A DNA stretch of 64,000 bases from Paenibacillus periandrae (GTDB taxonomy: Bacteria > Bacillota > Bacilli > Paenibacillales > NBRC-103111). Within the stretch, counting starts at the first letter, position 1, and every line of letters begins with the position of its first letter. Shown here in pieces: positions 32,772 to 42,689 of the stretch. The notes beneath the pieces are model-generated. The model was given only the letters and a program-made list of their open reading frames with translations, was not told where the DNA came from and searched no databases. The position numbers and the translations under genes were made by a program. Location of the stretch: positions 39,290 to 103,289 of the forward strand of contig NZ_JAJNMU010000031.1 of NCBI RefSeq assembly GCF_022458865.1, written 5' to 3'.

Positions 32772-33623
32772 TTATAAGAATCCCAGACCAATAACGCCTG
32801 CCGTTATAAGTGCAGAACCGATAATACGACTGCGGCCTTGCGGCTCATTCAGCAGCAGCAGACCGAACAAGGTGCCAAATACGGTGCCAATTTCCCGCAT
32901 TGGCGCCAATTGCGACGCTGGTGCCAATGTTAACGCATACAGAAATAGCATGTAGCCGCCAGGCGCCAAAATTCCACCGATAATAATTGTACGATAGTTC
33001 AGCTTCCATTCAGCAGCAATCCCTTTTGAACGGATGACCGCTATCGTTAATGCCAGTAAGTTGGCGATATTGGTAGCTTCATTTAATACAATAGGCGGAA
33101 TTGACGACTCGATGGCGATTTTATCCACAACGATATAACCACTGACACAGATCCCGACTGCACCCGCCAGCAGCAGGGTATGATGGGTATGAGCGGGCTG
33201 ACGAAGCAACGCCCTGCCCCCACTCACCCAAACAATACCAGCTATAATACCCAGAATACAGATCCAACCGAGGCCGGACATCGATTCACCGAGCAGAAGC
33301 ACAGCGACAAGCGGGACGATAATGGGACTGATCCCTCTCATGATTGGATAAGCCTGGGACAGATCACCAATCTGATACGTTCGGGCAAGCAAAAATAAAT
33401 ACAGTCCATGAATGAACATGGAGCCTGCCAACAGTCCCAGGCTTTTGAAAGTAAAAGTAAAGCTCCCCCACTCATACCAGGCTCCGGGTAGAAAGACTAA
33501 AGTTCCTACCCAATGCGCTATCCATAAAAAGACAGACTTATTAACGCTTTTCTTGGCAAACAGGTTCCAGACAGCATGCAGCATCCCTGAGAGCAATACG
33601 AGTAATAAGGCTATAACATGCAA
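32772..33623 (-). CDS. DMT superfamily (EamA) transporter
   Basis: 283 aa with ten predicted transmembrane segments in two EamA repeats; the second repeat has LAPASQLAPMREIGTVFGTL and ends LLNEPQGRSRIIGSALITAGV. Such proteins export or import small metabolites such as amino acids; substrate unknown. The frame opens at a TTG (33621-33623) right after TACTAGG with little spacing. No clearly better start is seen, so the true start may be a few codons downstream. It is only 1 bp from the upstream hydrolase stop, so the two are probably cotranscribed and translationally coupled. Confidence 0.85.
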   Translation of the reverse strand: MHVIALLLVLLSGMLHAVWNLFAKKSVNKSVFLWIAHWVGTLVFLPGAWYEWGSFTFTFKSLGLLAGSMFIHGLYLFLLARTYQIGDLSQAYPIMRGISPIIVPLVAVLLLGESMSGLGWICILGIIAGIVWVSGGRALLRQPAHTHHTLLLAGAVGICVSGYIVVDKIAIESSIPPIVLNEATNIANLLALTIAVIRSKGIAAEWKLNYRTIIIGGILAPGGYMLFLYALTLAPASQLAPMREIGTVFGTLFGLLLLNEPQGRSRIIGSALITAGVIGLGFL

Positions 33624-33624
33624 C

Positions 33625-34425
33625 CTAGTAAACCGTAGCTAGAAACGATTCGATAGCTTCCTTCAATGCTTCCGGCGCCTCCAGCATACTCATATGACCT
33701 GACGTTTCGATTAGGCGCTGTGTAATTTGACTTCCACTTACCGTAAACGTCCGTTCAACCGGAATAATTTGATCATGCGCACCTGCAACCAGCAGTACAG
33801 GAACCTTCGTGCTGGATAGTACACCGTTGCGATCAGGGCGTGATCTCATTCCTTGAAGTGTACGGATCGCAGCCTGTGAATCCGTGCTATTGCCGATCTC
33901 GATCGTTCTGACCACTGCCTCCGGCATCGATTGAAGATGATTCGGAGCAAACAGCTTCGGAACCAATCCCTCAATAAAAGCTGGCAGTCCTTGCTCCTCA
34001 ATCGTAGTGATGCCTTTCAATCGCCCTTCTTTACCTGCATCCGTATCCGGGAAGCCTGTGGAATGAATCAACCCGAACCCGGACAGCAGTTCAGGGTATC
34101 GTTCGGCAAAAGCAAGCGCGATATAGCCTCCCAACGAATGTCCAAGTACAATTGCCGATCCTGAGACAAGTCCCTTAAGCAGCTGCGCCAGATCGCCTGC
34201 GAAGGCTTCCATTGAATATTCACCTGCCGGCGCTCCCGATTGCCCGTGTCCTCGCAAATCCGGCAAAATCCAGCGATAACTATTAGGCAGCAGCGGAAGC
34301 AGCTCATCCCAATAGGCAGAGCTTCCGCAAAAACCATGCAGCAGCACAACCGTCTTTTTACCTGTGCCTTGTTCCTTATAGGAGAGCTTGCCTCCACCTT
34401 CCACTGCAACAAATTTGTTTTCCAT
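33625..34425 (-). CDS. alpha/beta fold hydrolase
   Basis: 266 aa, no signal peptide. The oxyanion motif is VVLLHGFCGSSAYW, the nucleophile Ser is in VLGHSLGGYIALA (near 97), the acid is in VAGAHDQIIPV and the histidine in ETSGHMSMLEAPEA. This is the general pattern of proline-iminopeptidase, haloperoxidase or esterase enzymes; the reaction cannot be chosen. The ATG follows AAGGGGAAATAAGA. It is the upstream gene of a pair with the DMT transporter. Confidence 0.9.
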   Translation of the reverse strand: MENKFVAVEGGGKLSYKEQGTGKKTVVLLHGFCGSSAYWDELLPLLPNSYRWILPDLRGHGQSGAPAGEYSMEAFAGDLAQLLKGLVSGSAIVLGHSLGGYIALAFAERYPELLSGFGLIHSTGFPDTDAGKEGRLKGITTIEEQGLPAFIEGLVPKLFAPNHLQSMPEAVVRTIEIGNSTDSQAAIRTLQGMRSRPDRNGVLSSTKVPVLLVAGAHDQIIPVERTFTVSGSQITQRLIETSGHMSMLEAPEALKEAIESFLATVY

Positions 34426-34555
34426 TCTTATTTCCCCTTCCCCAGCTATACGTTATATTATACGGCACTCTTCTGAATATTATCTATATAACGATACCCT
34501 ACTTTCCTGTTCATTAAACAAGGATGGTGAATGAACAAAGAACGGTAAAAGCAGC

Positions 34556-34579
34556 AAAAGGCCGCCGCAGCAGCCTTTT
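34556..34579. terminator. weak hairpin upstream of the hydrolase
   Basis: AAAAGGC (34556-34562) pairs with GCCTTTT (34573-34579). It lies between two minus-strand genes, next to the stronger terminator at 34615, and may be part of a tandem termination signal. Confidence 0.4.
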
Positions 34580-34614
34580 ACATTTTTATAAAAATAAAGT
34601 TTAGCTTGTAAAAA

Positions 34615-34651
34615 AACCTCCAGGCCCACGAGAATCGTGCAGCTGGAGGTT
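34615..34651 (-). terminator. terminator of the SLH-domain gene
   Basis: AACCTCCAG and CTGGAGGTT arms with an inner CACGA/TCGTG stem are followed on the minus strand by TTTTTT. It is 14 bp after the stop codon. Confidence 0.85.
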
Positions 34652-34665
34652 GAGAGCTTCCTTCA

Positions 34666-35640
34666 TTAACTTGGGTTCGGGTTGACGTCAGCAGGTGCTG
34701 GAGGATCAATGGCAATTGTTGGTGCTGTTTCCCGCTCTGTGACCGGTTTATATTTGGACGAAATATAGGTTTCGGCTTTGCCCTCAGTGATGACCTGAGG
34801 ATACATCATGCCTGGCTTAGGGTCACTTACCTGATATTGGATGACTGCCGTACCATCTGGCTGGAAACGAATGCCGCTAATTGTGAAGCCATACCCTGGA
34901 CTCGGCAAGCTGCGGGTTAATGTGACTTTGCTGACATCCGCATTGACTTGCTCAACCGTCACTTTGACATCGTCCTGTTGATCGGGAGCTGGCTTAACAG
35001 GCTGCATGTAGTCAGGCTGGCTTTCCAAAAATTTCACCGTGTTGCCCACCCATACCGCCGCTTCACCACGCGTCATTTCGCGCTTCGGATAAGCCATCCG
35101 GCTTTCATCCGCCTTGGCGATACGATACAAGTACAGGCGCTGCAGTGTTCCTTGGTATTTAGGGTCAATTTGATCATTATCATCAAACAGAACCATCATC
35201 TTGACCATCGGGAAGGTACCTTTTAATTCCAGAGCGGTAACGAGCAGATTCGCATATTTTTCACGGGTGATGGCGGCATTGGGATCAACATCGTTGGGAA
35301 TATCCAACCCATTGATCTTGGCATTAATAAAAGCCTCTGCATACCAGGCATCATTCGGAATGTTCGTAAAGAAGTCGCTTGCCTGCGGCTGCTTCACAAA
35401 AGAAACTGCGTTCAAATTAATATCGAGTGCCTTTACAATCAGGCTGATACTCTGTGCATAGCTCATCGTGCTCCGTGGTGCAAAATGCTCACTGTCCACA
35501 CCCGTTACGAATCCTTTATCCTTAAGCATCATAATCGGCTCCTTCTCTGCTGCGTTCAAATCCGAGAAAGCAAACACTGAGCTGGCCGATACCGTACACA
35601 ATAATGCAGCTGTAGAAACCAAAGTTACGAACTTTTTCAT
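34666..35640 (-). CDS. secreted protein with S-layer homology (SLH) domains
   Basis: 324 aa. A signal peptide (MKKFVTLVSTAALLCTVSAS... ending near SVFA) is followed by three SLH-like repeats: about 27-75 (FSDLNAAEKEPIMMLKDKGF...), 85-140 (FTNIPNDAWYAEAFINAKIN...) and 145-205 (YQGTLQRLYLYRIAKADESR...). SLH domains bind pyruvylated wall polymers, so the protein should sit on the cell surface. A Pro-rich linker and a roughly 80-residue C-terminal beta-like domain of unknown type follow. The long frame from 35715 is rejected: the ATG at 35638-35640 follows AAGGAAGGATGA and begins the signal peptide. Monocistronic. Confidence 0.85.
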   Translation of the reverse strand: MKKFVTLVSTAALLCTVSASSVFAFSDLNAAEKEPIMMLKDKGFVTGVDSEHFAPRSTMSYAQSISLIVKALDINLNAVSFVKQPQASDFFTNIPNDAWYAEAFINAKINGLDIPNDVDPNAAITREKYANLLVTALELKGTFPMVKMMVLFDDNDQIDPKYQGTLQRLYLYRIAKADESRMAYPKREMTRGEAAVWVGNTVKFLESQPDYMQPVKPAPDQQDDVKVTVEQVNADVSKVTLTRSLPSPGYGFTISGIRFQPDGTAVIQYQVSDPKPGMMYPQVITEGKAETYISSKYKPVTERETAPTIAIDPPAPADVNPNPS

Positions 35641-35796
35641 TATATTCATCCTTCCTTGATGTAAGAGTATAAGTTCAACTTCGAAGTTATACCTACAGAC
35701 GGGACTCTTGTTCAAAAGGTTGCAGCTGGAGTTAAAAAGTTAAACTTAGCCTGCCCATTCATAGTAGTGAATTAACCATATCACCTACAAAAGTCG

Positions 35797-38007
35797 TTAC
35801 TGGTGTACTTTACGATAGTCCCCTGGAGTCGTTACCACCATCTTCTTGAAAGCCCGAATGAACGACATTTGATGAAGATATCCTACCTGCTCGGAAATTT
35901 CCTGGATCGGAAGCGTCGTTCCTCGCAGCAGTTCCTTCGCATGCTCCATCCGGACCTGACATAGATAGACGACAAACTTTTCCCCGAACTCCTCCTTAAA
36001 CAGAGTGCTCAGGCTGGATGTATTCATATGAAATTGTTCACTGAGTCCAGATAAGGACAGGTCCTGATTGCTGAAATTGTCTTCAATATAGTCTCTAACC
36101 TTCTGGACTACGGCATGATTACCCTTGCTTTCGCGAATCGCTGCCATTTTCCTCGCGCAGGCAGACAAATTCTTGGAATAGAAGGATTCCAGCTCGTCCA
36201 AGGTTTCCAGCGTATCCATACTCTCATCCCACGGCGCCCGGAACTCCCGGTTCCACAGCTCCTGATATTCCGGCGGCAGCTCCATCATTTCGCGGTAAAA
36301 ATAATAGTTCATATAAATAAGGATACCGCTGATTTCTTCCTTAGGCAGCATCAGCCTTCTTAATCCGTCAAACAAAAGCTTTAATTGCTCCTCCCAGCCT
36401 TCGTTGCCTACACGAAAGGCTTGAGCGATGGTTCGTACATACTGCAAATAAATAAAAAGATCATCATGTGACAGCAATTCGATCTCCCAATGACCGATAA
36501 CACGGTTGCTGCCAAGTGCCGATTTATAATCTAGTGCTCTAGCAGCCGACTCATAGGAACGGGATATGGCAAACACCTCGGATACGGTACATCCTAATCC
36601 AAACGTCACAGTAAGCTTCAAATTATGCTGCATCCATAGACGGACCTGGTCAGAGAGGGCCAGCATATGATTTTCTGTCTGAAACTGCTGCTCATCGAGA
36701 CACATGACGCACAGTCTGTGATTGGTGACCCATTCCTGCCATATATGCAGTCCCTTGGCTTCCGCCGTCTCATCAACCACTTTTTTTAATATATATTTAA
36801 ATAGACCTTGATCCTTGCGGGAATGCCCGCTAATAAACTCCATATACTTATCAATCTCAATAATGCTAACAGAGGCACTCCCTAACACCTCCAAACCCAT
36901 CTCGCGAAGCTCCGCATCCCATTCAGCCTGATCGATAACTCGGCTACCTTCAACCAATTCCTGAAACAGCCGCAAACGCCGATATTGATGATTTTCTTTA
37001 TTTTGGTTCTCATAATCCCGAGTGAACTCCATCATGCTGTTAAGCGTATAATCAATATATTTGAGCTCATCCACAGTAGGCTCCTGGATGGAATGCTCTT
37101 TATGCTGTTGATTGTATTTCTGAATTCGGGACATCATCGTTTCAATCGGTTTGTAATTCTTACGTGTAATATAGACGATCCACCCGATCCCAATAAGTAA
37201 ACCGAGGAATCCGAATAAAAACCAACCGCTGGTTACATAGCTGTATAGATGACCAAGTCCAGCCGTCCGTAAACCGCTGTAATAGGTCCATCCCGTATAA
37301 CTCGATAGGAGTTCCACATCGTCAGACTTTCGATCTCTGTGTGTTTGCTCGAATAAATAATTACCCGCACTATCCAAAACTGCAATTTGATTAACTTCTG
37401 AGCTCCCGTATTTCTCCAAAAACTCTTGAATCGCACTCACCCTGACATTCACTACAAGCAGTGAAATACCTTTAGCGTTAATCGGGACACCTTTAGCCAT
37501 AGAAATGACCTTACTCTCATCATCCACATCCTTGAGTATGCGAAACACCCGGGGAGCACTCCAACTGCCTTTCCCAGAGTTATTTAAATTTTGTTCGATG
37601 TAGGAGCGATCTCCAAATTGCTCAATGGTAAGCTTCGTCTTATCACTGACAATCGTTCCATCTCCCGCTCGATATATATAAACGGAATCGATCAGCGGAT
37701 TCGTCGTTGTCATGCTTTGAAGCAGCTGAGACAATTCAATAATGAATGGCGAGTCACTTTCCATACCGGCAAAAGAAGTGAGCTTATTGTTCCTTGTAAT
37801 CGTCTCAATCATAATCATTTCTATCGATCTCAGAGACATGTCCATGCTGCTCTGTAGATTCTGAACATAAACGTGGCTTGATTTTATCGCTTCCTTCCTC
37901 GACAAATCGTTCAGTTGTACAATGCCTATGAAGATAAATAAACAGACGATCAAAAGAAGAACAGGCAAATAGGAAAGAAGCAAACGATAAAACCAATTTC
38001 TTCTCAT
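35797..38007 (-). CDS. membrane-bound AraC family regulator with extracellular sensor
   Basis: 736 aa. TM1 is at about 10-31, an extracellular sensor of about 230 residues follows (Cache-like), then TM2 at about 261-281 and a roughly 350-residue cytoplasmic part with AraC-type helix-turn-helix motifs at the end (LSLSGLSEQFHMNTSSLSTL and EISEQVGYLHQMSFIRAFKK, closing TTPGDYRK). This is the one-component class typical of Paenibacillus sugar uptake. It should sense a ligand outside and activate the lipoprotein-permease operon (38114-41663) just upstream. The ATG at 38005-38007 follows AAGGAGAG. A hairpin separates it from the binding-protein gene. Confidence 0.88.
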   Translation of the reverse strand: MRRNWFYRLLLSYLPVLLLIVCLFIFIGIVQLNDLSRKEAIKSSHVYVQNLQSSMDMSLRSIEMIMIETITRNNKLTSFAGMESDSPFIIELSQLLQSMTTTNPLIDSVYIYRAGDGTIVSDKTKLTIEQFGDRSYIEQNLNNSGKGSWSAPRVFRILKDVDDESKVISMAKGVPINAKGISLLVVNVRVSAIQEFLEKYGSSEVNQIAVLDSAGNYLFEQTHRDRKSDDVELLSSYTGWTYYSGLRTAGLGHLYSYVTSGWFLFGFLGLLIGIGWIVYITRKNYKPIETMMSRIQKYNQQHKEHSIQEPTVDELKYIDYTLNSMMEFTRDYENQNKENHQYRRLRLFQELVEGSRVIDQAEWDAELREMGLEVLGSASVSIIEIDKYMEFISGHSRKDQGLFKYILKKVVDETAEAKGLHIWQEWVTNHRLCVMCLDEQQFQTENHMLALSDQVRLWMQHNLKLTVTFGLGCTVSEVFAISRSYESAARALDYKSALGSNRVIGHWEIELLSHDDLFIYLQYVRTIAQAFRVGNEGWEEQLKLLFDGLRRLMLPKEEISGILIYMNYYFYREMMELPPEYQELWNREFRAPWDESMDTLETLDELESFYSKNLSACARKMAAIRESKGNHAVVQKVRDYIEDNFSNQDLSLSGLSEQFHMNTSSLSTLFKEEFGEKFVVYLCQVRMEHAKELLRGTTLPIQEISEQVGYLHQMSFIRAFKKMVVTTPGDYRKVHQ

Positions 38008-38080
38008 GAAGTATTCTCTCCTTCGCATTGATGATACGATTATCTTAACATATTGCCAATCTCCCTTGGACAACAAAGAG

Positions 38081-38103
38081 AAGGCGAGGGGTCAGCTCGC
38101 CTT
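38081..38103 (-). terminator. hairpin between the sugar-binding lipoprotein and araC
   Basis: AAGGCGAG (38081-38088) pairs with CTCGCCTT (38096-38103). On the minus strand it is followed by CTCTTTGTT. It probably stabilises or partly terminates the lipoprotein transcript before the regulator gene. Confidence 0.55.
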
Positions 38104-38113
38104 GCTCCTTGCC

Positions 38114-39763
38114 TTATTTCTGCATATACTTGTAGAAATCCTTCGTATAAACAACGTCTTTCTTATTATCCGTATAAGCTTGTGCATAGAAGCTATCGAT
38201 TTTCTTGCCACCGGCCTTGTCCCAGGCATCCATTGCATCCTTCATCGCTTGATCCACGGTATAGCTGCTGCCGCCAACAACCGCCTTGGTATAAATATTG
38301 GTAATCGTATTTTTAACTGTATTGTTAATGACAAGCAGGTCATCCGGCAATGTTTGAGGAATAAGCACCTCAACGTGAAGCGGACGGTCCGGTGATACAT
38401 AAGCTGCTCTTCCTTGCTCCATAAGCTTCATATATTGTTGATCCAAAGGCTTATTCGGGTCCAGCTGGTTGGAGAAATCTGCGCACTTGCCAAAGAGCGC
38501 TGTATTGCTCAGCATTTGGTAATCACCATTCCAGCTAAGCTCCTTTTTGTTCTTGGCTGCATCAATAGGCTTCGGACAACCATTCTCCATCTTGTAATGC
38601 TCACCTTCAAACCCGAACATCAAGGTTTTCTGTGTCTCTTCGCTTACTAGCCAATCCACATACTTGATAACCGCTTCTACATTCTTGGCTGTCGCATTAA
38701 TGGCGGCATTGAATTGAACCGGTGTGGACGTCGCCGGAGCGAACTGGCCGAATTCGGACTTCGGCATAGGGAGTATCATAACCTCACCATCCGGATTGTT
38801 TTTCTTAAAGGTATCATACACGCCATAGCCTTTAGTACCTTCCAGATTATCTGAGCCATAAATACCGAGCTTTCCATTAACCCAATCCTGCTGAGCCTTG
38901 GCGCCAGTCTTGTCTGCAAATATATCCTTATCAACGGTTCCAGCATCATACAGCTTTTTCTTCATATCAATAACCGCTTTAGCGCGATCCCATGAACGGA
39001 CATACTGATCATTTTGCAATAAGTACGCACTTAAAGTAGCAGGATCAAACTGGTAGAAAAATTCGATATCGTGGAACGTAGTTCCGAGTGTATCCTTTTT
39101 CCCATTTCCATCTGGATCCTGATCCGTGAACGCCTTGGCTGTTTGCAGATATTCTTCGGTAGTCTTCGGTACCGGGAGCTTTAACTTATCCAGCCAATCC
39201 TTGCGGATCATCAGATAATGGTTCGGTGTGAACGGAAGCAATCTGCCAAAAAAATAAGTTTTACCGTTATATAAGGTCGATTTCTGAATAACCGGATTTT
39301 CCTTCAAAAACTTCTTATATGTCGTTGAATATTTCTCAATCGGTTCATCAAGCGGGATGATTTGCCCTTTTGATGCCAAATCCTTTGTGTAGCTGTTGGT
39401 GAATTCCATGATCAGATCAGGCGCTTCACCGGAGGCAAACATCACATTAAACTTCTCTGTTGAACTCGTTCTTGGAATGGGAATAAATTCAACCTGAACC
39501 GGAGCTTTTTCATTAATCCATTTGGTCCAACGATTATTGGTGATCGTCCCTTCGCCTTCAGGCACATTGTTACGGTCGTACACCGAGACGGTTATTTTCG
39601 GTTTAGGCCCTTTAGCCTGAGCAGCCTCCTTGCCGGAATCGGCGTCTGCATTGGGAGCAGCCTGCTTGCTGGCCGGAGTACTGCAAGCCGCCAAAACGGC
39701 AGTACTGCTTACTAATAACGCCAAGGTAACGGATACCGCTTTTTTACTGTTCTGTTTTTTCAT
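38114..39763 (-). CDS. extracellular sugar-binding lipoprotein of an ABC importer
   Basis: 549 aa. Signal peptide with lipobox VLAAC (Cys27), then the two-lobed binding fold of the LipO/YtcQ cluster: ITVSVYDRNNVPEGEGTITN, FIPIPRTSSTEKFNVMFASG and RKDWLDKLKLPVPKTTEEYL. It should capture an oligosaccharide outside the cell and hand it to the two permeases encoded upstream on the same strand. No ATPase gene is present; such systems usually share an MsmX-type ATPase encoded elsewhere. The ATG follows AAGGGGAGAATG. It is the last structural gene of the operon, followed by a hairpin. Confidence 0.9.
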   Translation of the reverse strand: MKKQNSKKAVSVTLALLVSSTAVLAACSTPASKQAAPNADADSGKEAAQAKGPKPKITVSVYDRNNVPEGEGTITNNRWTKWINEKAPVQVEFIPIPRTSSTEKFNVMFASGEAPDLIMEFTNSYTKDLASKGQIIPLDEPIEKYSTTYKKFLKENPVIQKSTLYNGKTYFFGRLLPFTPNHYLMIRKDWLDKLKLPVPKTTEEYLQTAKAFTDQDPDGNGKKDTLGTTFHDIEFFYQFDPATLSAYLLQNDQYVRSWDRAKAVIDMKKKLYDAGTVDKDIFADKTGAKAQQDWVNGKLGIYGSDNLEGTKGYGVYDTFKKNNPDGEVMILPMPKSEFGQFAPATSTPVQFNAAINATAKNVEAVIKYVDWLVSEETQKTLMFGFEGEHYKMENGCPKPIDAAKNKKELSWNGDYQMLSNTALFGKCADFSNQLDPNKPLDQQYMKLMEQGRAAYVSPDRPLHVEVLIPQTLPDDLLVINNTVKNTITNIYTKAVVGGSSYTVDQAMKDAMDAWDKAGGKKIDSFYAQAYTDNKKDVVYTKDFYKYMQK

Positions 39764-39800
39764 AGTAACATTCTCCCCTTAACTACATCATAATGGCAAA

Positions 39801-40676
39801 CTAACCTTTTACGGCTCCAATCATAACGCCTTTGACAAAATATTTTTGCAAAAACGGGTATACAAGCAGCATCGGAAGTGTCAGAACCATAACCCCTGCT
39901 GCCTTCAGCCCTTCCGGAGTCAGGCTTGCCGCCATATCAGGCTGAACATTCGTCATTTCCTGCATCAGACTCTGGCTCTGAATCATTTGCTGCACCAGAA
40001 CAGACAAATTGTGCTTGCTCGAATCATTGATGTAGATCAGTACATTCATGAACGCATTCCAGTGACTGACACCATAAAATAACGATAAAGCAGCTAAAAC
40101 CGGTACGGATAACGGTAATACGATTTGTATAATCAACCTCCACTCTGAACATCCGTCTATACGCGAGGCCTCCTCCAGTTCCTCAGGAATACCTTCAAAA
40201 AAGCTTCTGAGCACCATCAGATTCCACACACTGACCAGACCCGGAAACCAGATCGCTCCGTATGTATTGAGCAGCCCCAGGCTTTTGAGCAGCAGGTAGG
40301 TAGGGATCATCCCTGCTCCGAACAGCATCGTAAAAATAATGGCGAACGAGTACAATTTGCGTCCGATAAAATATCTTTTGGATAACGGATAAGCGGCCAG
40401 CACAGTAAACAGCATATTTAGCGCAGTTCCGACTATCGTAATGATCAGACTATTTCGGAATGCTTTGAGGATTGGGGTTTCCGTAAATAAAGTGTTGTAT
40501 CCACTGAAATCCAGATTGACAGGCCAAAAGCTTATAGTTCCGGATGCCAGGGCATGCTTGTCACTAAGCGATAGCGCCCATATATGTACAAGCGGCAGCA
40601 CGCAGCTCATTCCGATCAGGAACATCACAAGGTAATTGATCGAATAAAATATTTTTTCTCCTGTTGTGCTTTTCAT
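39801..40676 (-). CDS. carbohydrate ABC transporter permease, YtcP/LplC type
   Basis: 291 aa with six transmembrane helices. The EAA loop reads EELEEASRIDGCSEWRLIIQIVLPLS, and the C-terminus LQKYFVKGVMIGAVKG is the standard end of this permease type. It pairs with the LplB-type permease 12 bp upstream to form the channel. The ATG follows GAGGAGGGG. The binding protein follows after 37 bp. The carbohydrate taken up cannot be predicted. Confidence 0.93.
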   Translation of the reverse strand: MKSTTGEKIFYSINYLVMFLIGMSCVLPLVHIWALSLSDKHALASGTISFWPVNLDFSGYNTLFTETPILKAFRNSLIITIVGTALNMLFTVLAAYPLSKRYFIGRKLYSFAIIFTMLFGAGMIPTYLLLKSLGLLNTYGAIWFPGLVSVWNLMVLRSFFEGIPEELEEASRIDGCSEWRLIIQIVLPLSVPVLAALSLFYGVSHWNAFMNVLIYINDSSKHNLSVLVQQMIQSQSLMQEMTNVQPDMAASLTPEGLKAAGVMVLTLPMLLVYPFLQKYFVKGVMIGAVKG

Positions 40677-40688
40677 GAAATCCCCTCC

Positions 40689-41663
40689 TCACCACAAGCC
40701 TTGATTAAATCGCCGCGCGATTGCATTAGCCGTTAGCACAAGCACAAGTCCAACAAGTGATTCAAACAACCCCATCGCAGTAGCCAGACTAAATTGCGCT
40801 TGCTGAATCCCGATCTTGTACATAAATGTACTTATGACCTCCGATATATTGGCAACAGCATTATTCTGAAGCACATACACATGATCGAAGCCAACTTCCA
40901 TCAGCTGGCCAATTTTCAAAATCAACATTATGAAAACGGTTGGCACAATTCCGGGTATCGTCACATTGCGCATCTGCTGCCACTTGTTCGCTCCGTCTAT
41001 GCTCGCCGCCTCATAAAGGCTTTGGTCGATAGAGGTGAGTGCCGCTAAATAAATGATCGCCCCCCAACCCGCATCTTTCCATACACCAGAGGAGACATAA
41101 ATGGAAACCCAGGAAGCTTCATTGTATAAGAAAGGATAGGTCGATCCGAACAGCTGCTCCACCAGATGATTAATGGTTCCCGTGCTTTGTGAGAATACCG
41201 TAACGATGATCCCTCCGACAATGACCCAGTTTAGAAAGTGCGGTAAATAAACAAAGGTTTGAATTGTCCGTTTGAACCATGCCCTGCGCATCTCATTAAG
41301 CATCAGGGCCAGAATAATCGGCATCGGAAAGCCGACAACAATATTTAATCCACTAAGCAGCAGCGTGTTCCATACGATACCCAGCATTTGGTCGTTATTG
41401 AAAATAAGCTCGAATGAACTGAATCCGGCCCAAGGGCTGCCCCAAATCCCCTTTATAAAGCTGTACTTCTTGAATGCGATGACTAAGCCCGCCATTGGAG
41501 AATATTTAAATAACAGGAAGAAAATGATTATAGGCACAAACATTATGTACAATGGAATGTTCTGCCTAAGAATCCGTCTTGAATACTTCCTCTCCAACCA
41601 GCTTGGTTTGGTTATGACTGGATCTCCGATGCTTGGTGGTGTTGACGGAGCCGGTGGTCTCAT
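40689..41663 (-). CDS. carbohydrate ABC transporter permease, LplB type
   Basis: 324 aa with six transmembrane helices. The first helix is in IPLYIMFVPIIIFFLLFKYS, typical of LplB-like proteins. The EAA loop is QSLYEAASIDGANKWQQMRNVTIPGI. The frame extends up to 41726, but the ATG at 41661-41663 follows GAGGAAGTGACATCC and is used. It is the first gene of the three-gene operon; a terminator for the preceding thuA gene at 41868-41906 shows that the operon has its own promoter in 41664-41867. Confidence 0.92.
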   Translation of the reverse strand: MRPPAPSTPPSIGDPVITKPSWLERKYSRRILRQNIPLYIMFVPIIIFFLLFKYSPMAGLVIAFKKYSFIKGIWGSPWAGFSSFELIFNNDQMLGIVWNTLLLSGLNIVVGFPMPIILALMLNEMRRAWFKRTIQTFVYLPHFLNWVIVGGIIVTVFSQSTGTINHLVEQLFGSTYPFLYNEASWVSIYVSSGVWKDAGWGAIIYLAALTSIDQSLYEAASIDGANKWQQMRNVTIPGIVPTVFIMLILKIGQLMEVGFDHVYVLQNNAVANISEVISTFMYKIGIQQAQFSLATAMGLFESLVGLVLVLTANAIARRFNQGLW

Positions 41664-41867
41664 GGATGTCACTTCCTCGTATTGTGGTTTGAGCTCAATC
41701 GTATAGCACACCAACTCATGATTCAATATACATCATTTCGCCGAATTAACATGCAGGCTTCCACACGGTATTTGAGCGACAATATACTTTTTTTCGATCA
41801 ATATACATGACCTCGTTTCTACCATTTTTCGCGTAGTTAACACAGAAAGCTCCGAATATATTCGCAT

Positions 41868-41906
41868 TAAAAAAAGCTTCCCTCACCCAATGGTGATAGA
41901 AGCTCG
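41868..41906 (-). terminator. terminator after thuA
   Basis: On the minus strand AGCTTC-TA-TCACC and GGTGA-GGGAAGCT arms are followed by TTTTTTT. It separates the dehydrogenase-thuA pair from the permease operon. Confidence 0.85.
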
Positions 41907-41946
41907 CTTTTGTCTCATCTCAGCTATGAACATAATGTTATTTCAA

Positions 41947-42666
41947 TTATTTCCCAATTTCCTCAAGCGGATCATGATGTCCGTAGAACGTCTGCTCTCT
42001 TTGAATAGGGGCCGTCCATTTTACAGCATTGGCGATTACGCGATGAACGTCCTTATTATGATAGGTCGGATAGGTTTCGTGTCCAGGTCGGAAATAAAAG
42101 ATTCGGCCTTGACCACGTCGGTAGGTGCAGCCGCTGCGGAACACTTCTCCTCCGGCAAACCAGCTTACAAAAATGAGCTCATCAGGTACAGGGATGTCAA
42201 AATGCTCTCCGTACATTTCCTCCTCATCCAAATCGATATAAGGGCCAATGCCTTCTACAATAGGGTGAGACGGATCAATGACCCACAGCCGCTCCTTCTC
42301 ATCGGCTTCTCTCCATAAGAGGTCGCAGGATGTGCCCATGAGCTTGCGGAATAGCTTGGAATGATGCCCTGAATGCAGGACGATCAGCCCCATCCCCTTA
42401 TGAACACGAGCGCAAATACGGTCAACAACTTGATCCTGAAAGCCTTTATGATCCACATGACCCCAATAGATCAGTACATCCGTATTGTCGAGCTTATCCT
42501 GGGTAAGTCCATGCTCAGGCTCATCAAAGGTTGCATAGGAAAGCTCAAATCCATCCTGCTTGATCCCATCGGCAATAGCTCCATGCATACCTTTGGGATA
42601 GATGTGAGCTACCTCTGGCTTACGCTGCTCTTGGAGAAATTCATTCCATATGGTTACTTTAATCAT
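41947..42666 (-). CDS. thuA: ThuA domain protein (trehalose utilisation family)
   Basis: 239 aa, one ThuA glutamine-amidotransferase-like domain: KVTIWNEFLQEQRKPEVAHI at the start, DVLIYWGHVDHKGFQDQVVD, the GLIVLHSGHHSKLF elbow and the end segment IFYFRPGHETYPTYHNKDVH. ThuA proteins accompany sugar dehydrogenases and act in trehalose, sucrose or 3-ketosugar metabolism; the reaction is not well established. Cytoplasmic. The ATG follows AAAGGAGTC. It is 23 bp downstream of a Gfo/Idh/MocA gene and probably works on the same substrate as that dehydrogenase and the nearby transporter. Confidence 0.88.
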   Translation of the reverse strand: MIKVTIWNEFLQEQRKPEVAHIYPKGMHGAIADGIKQDGFELSYATFDEPEHGLTQDKLDNTDVLIYWGHVDHKGFQDQVVDRICARVHKGMGLIVLHSGHHSKLFRKLMGTSCDLLWREADEKERLWVIDPSHPIVEGIGPYIDLDEEEMYGEHFDIPVPDELIFVSWFAGGEVFRSGCTYRRGQGRIFYFRPGHETYPTYHNKDVHRVIANAVKWTAPIQREQTFYGHHDPLEEIGK

Positions 42667-42689
42667 CGAATTGACTCCTTTTCATTCGG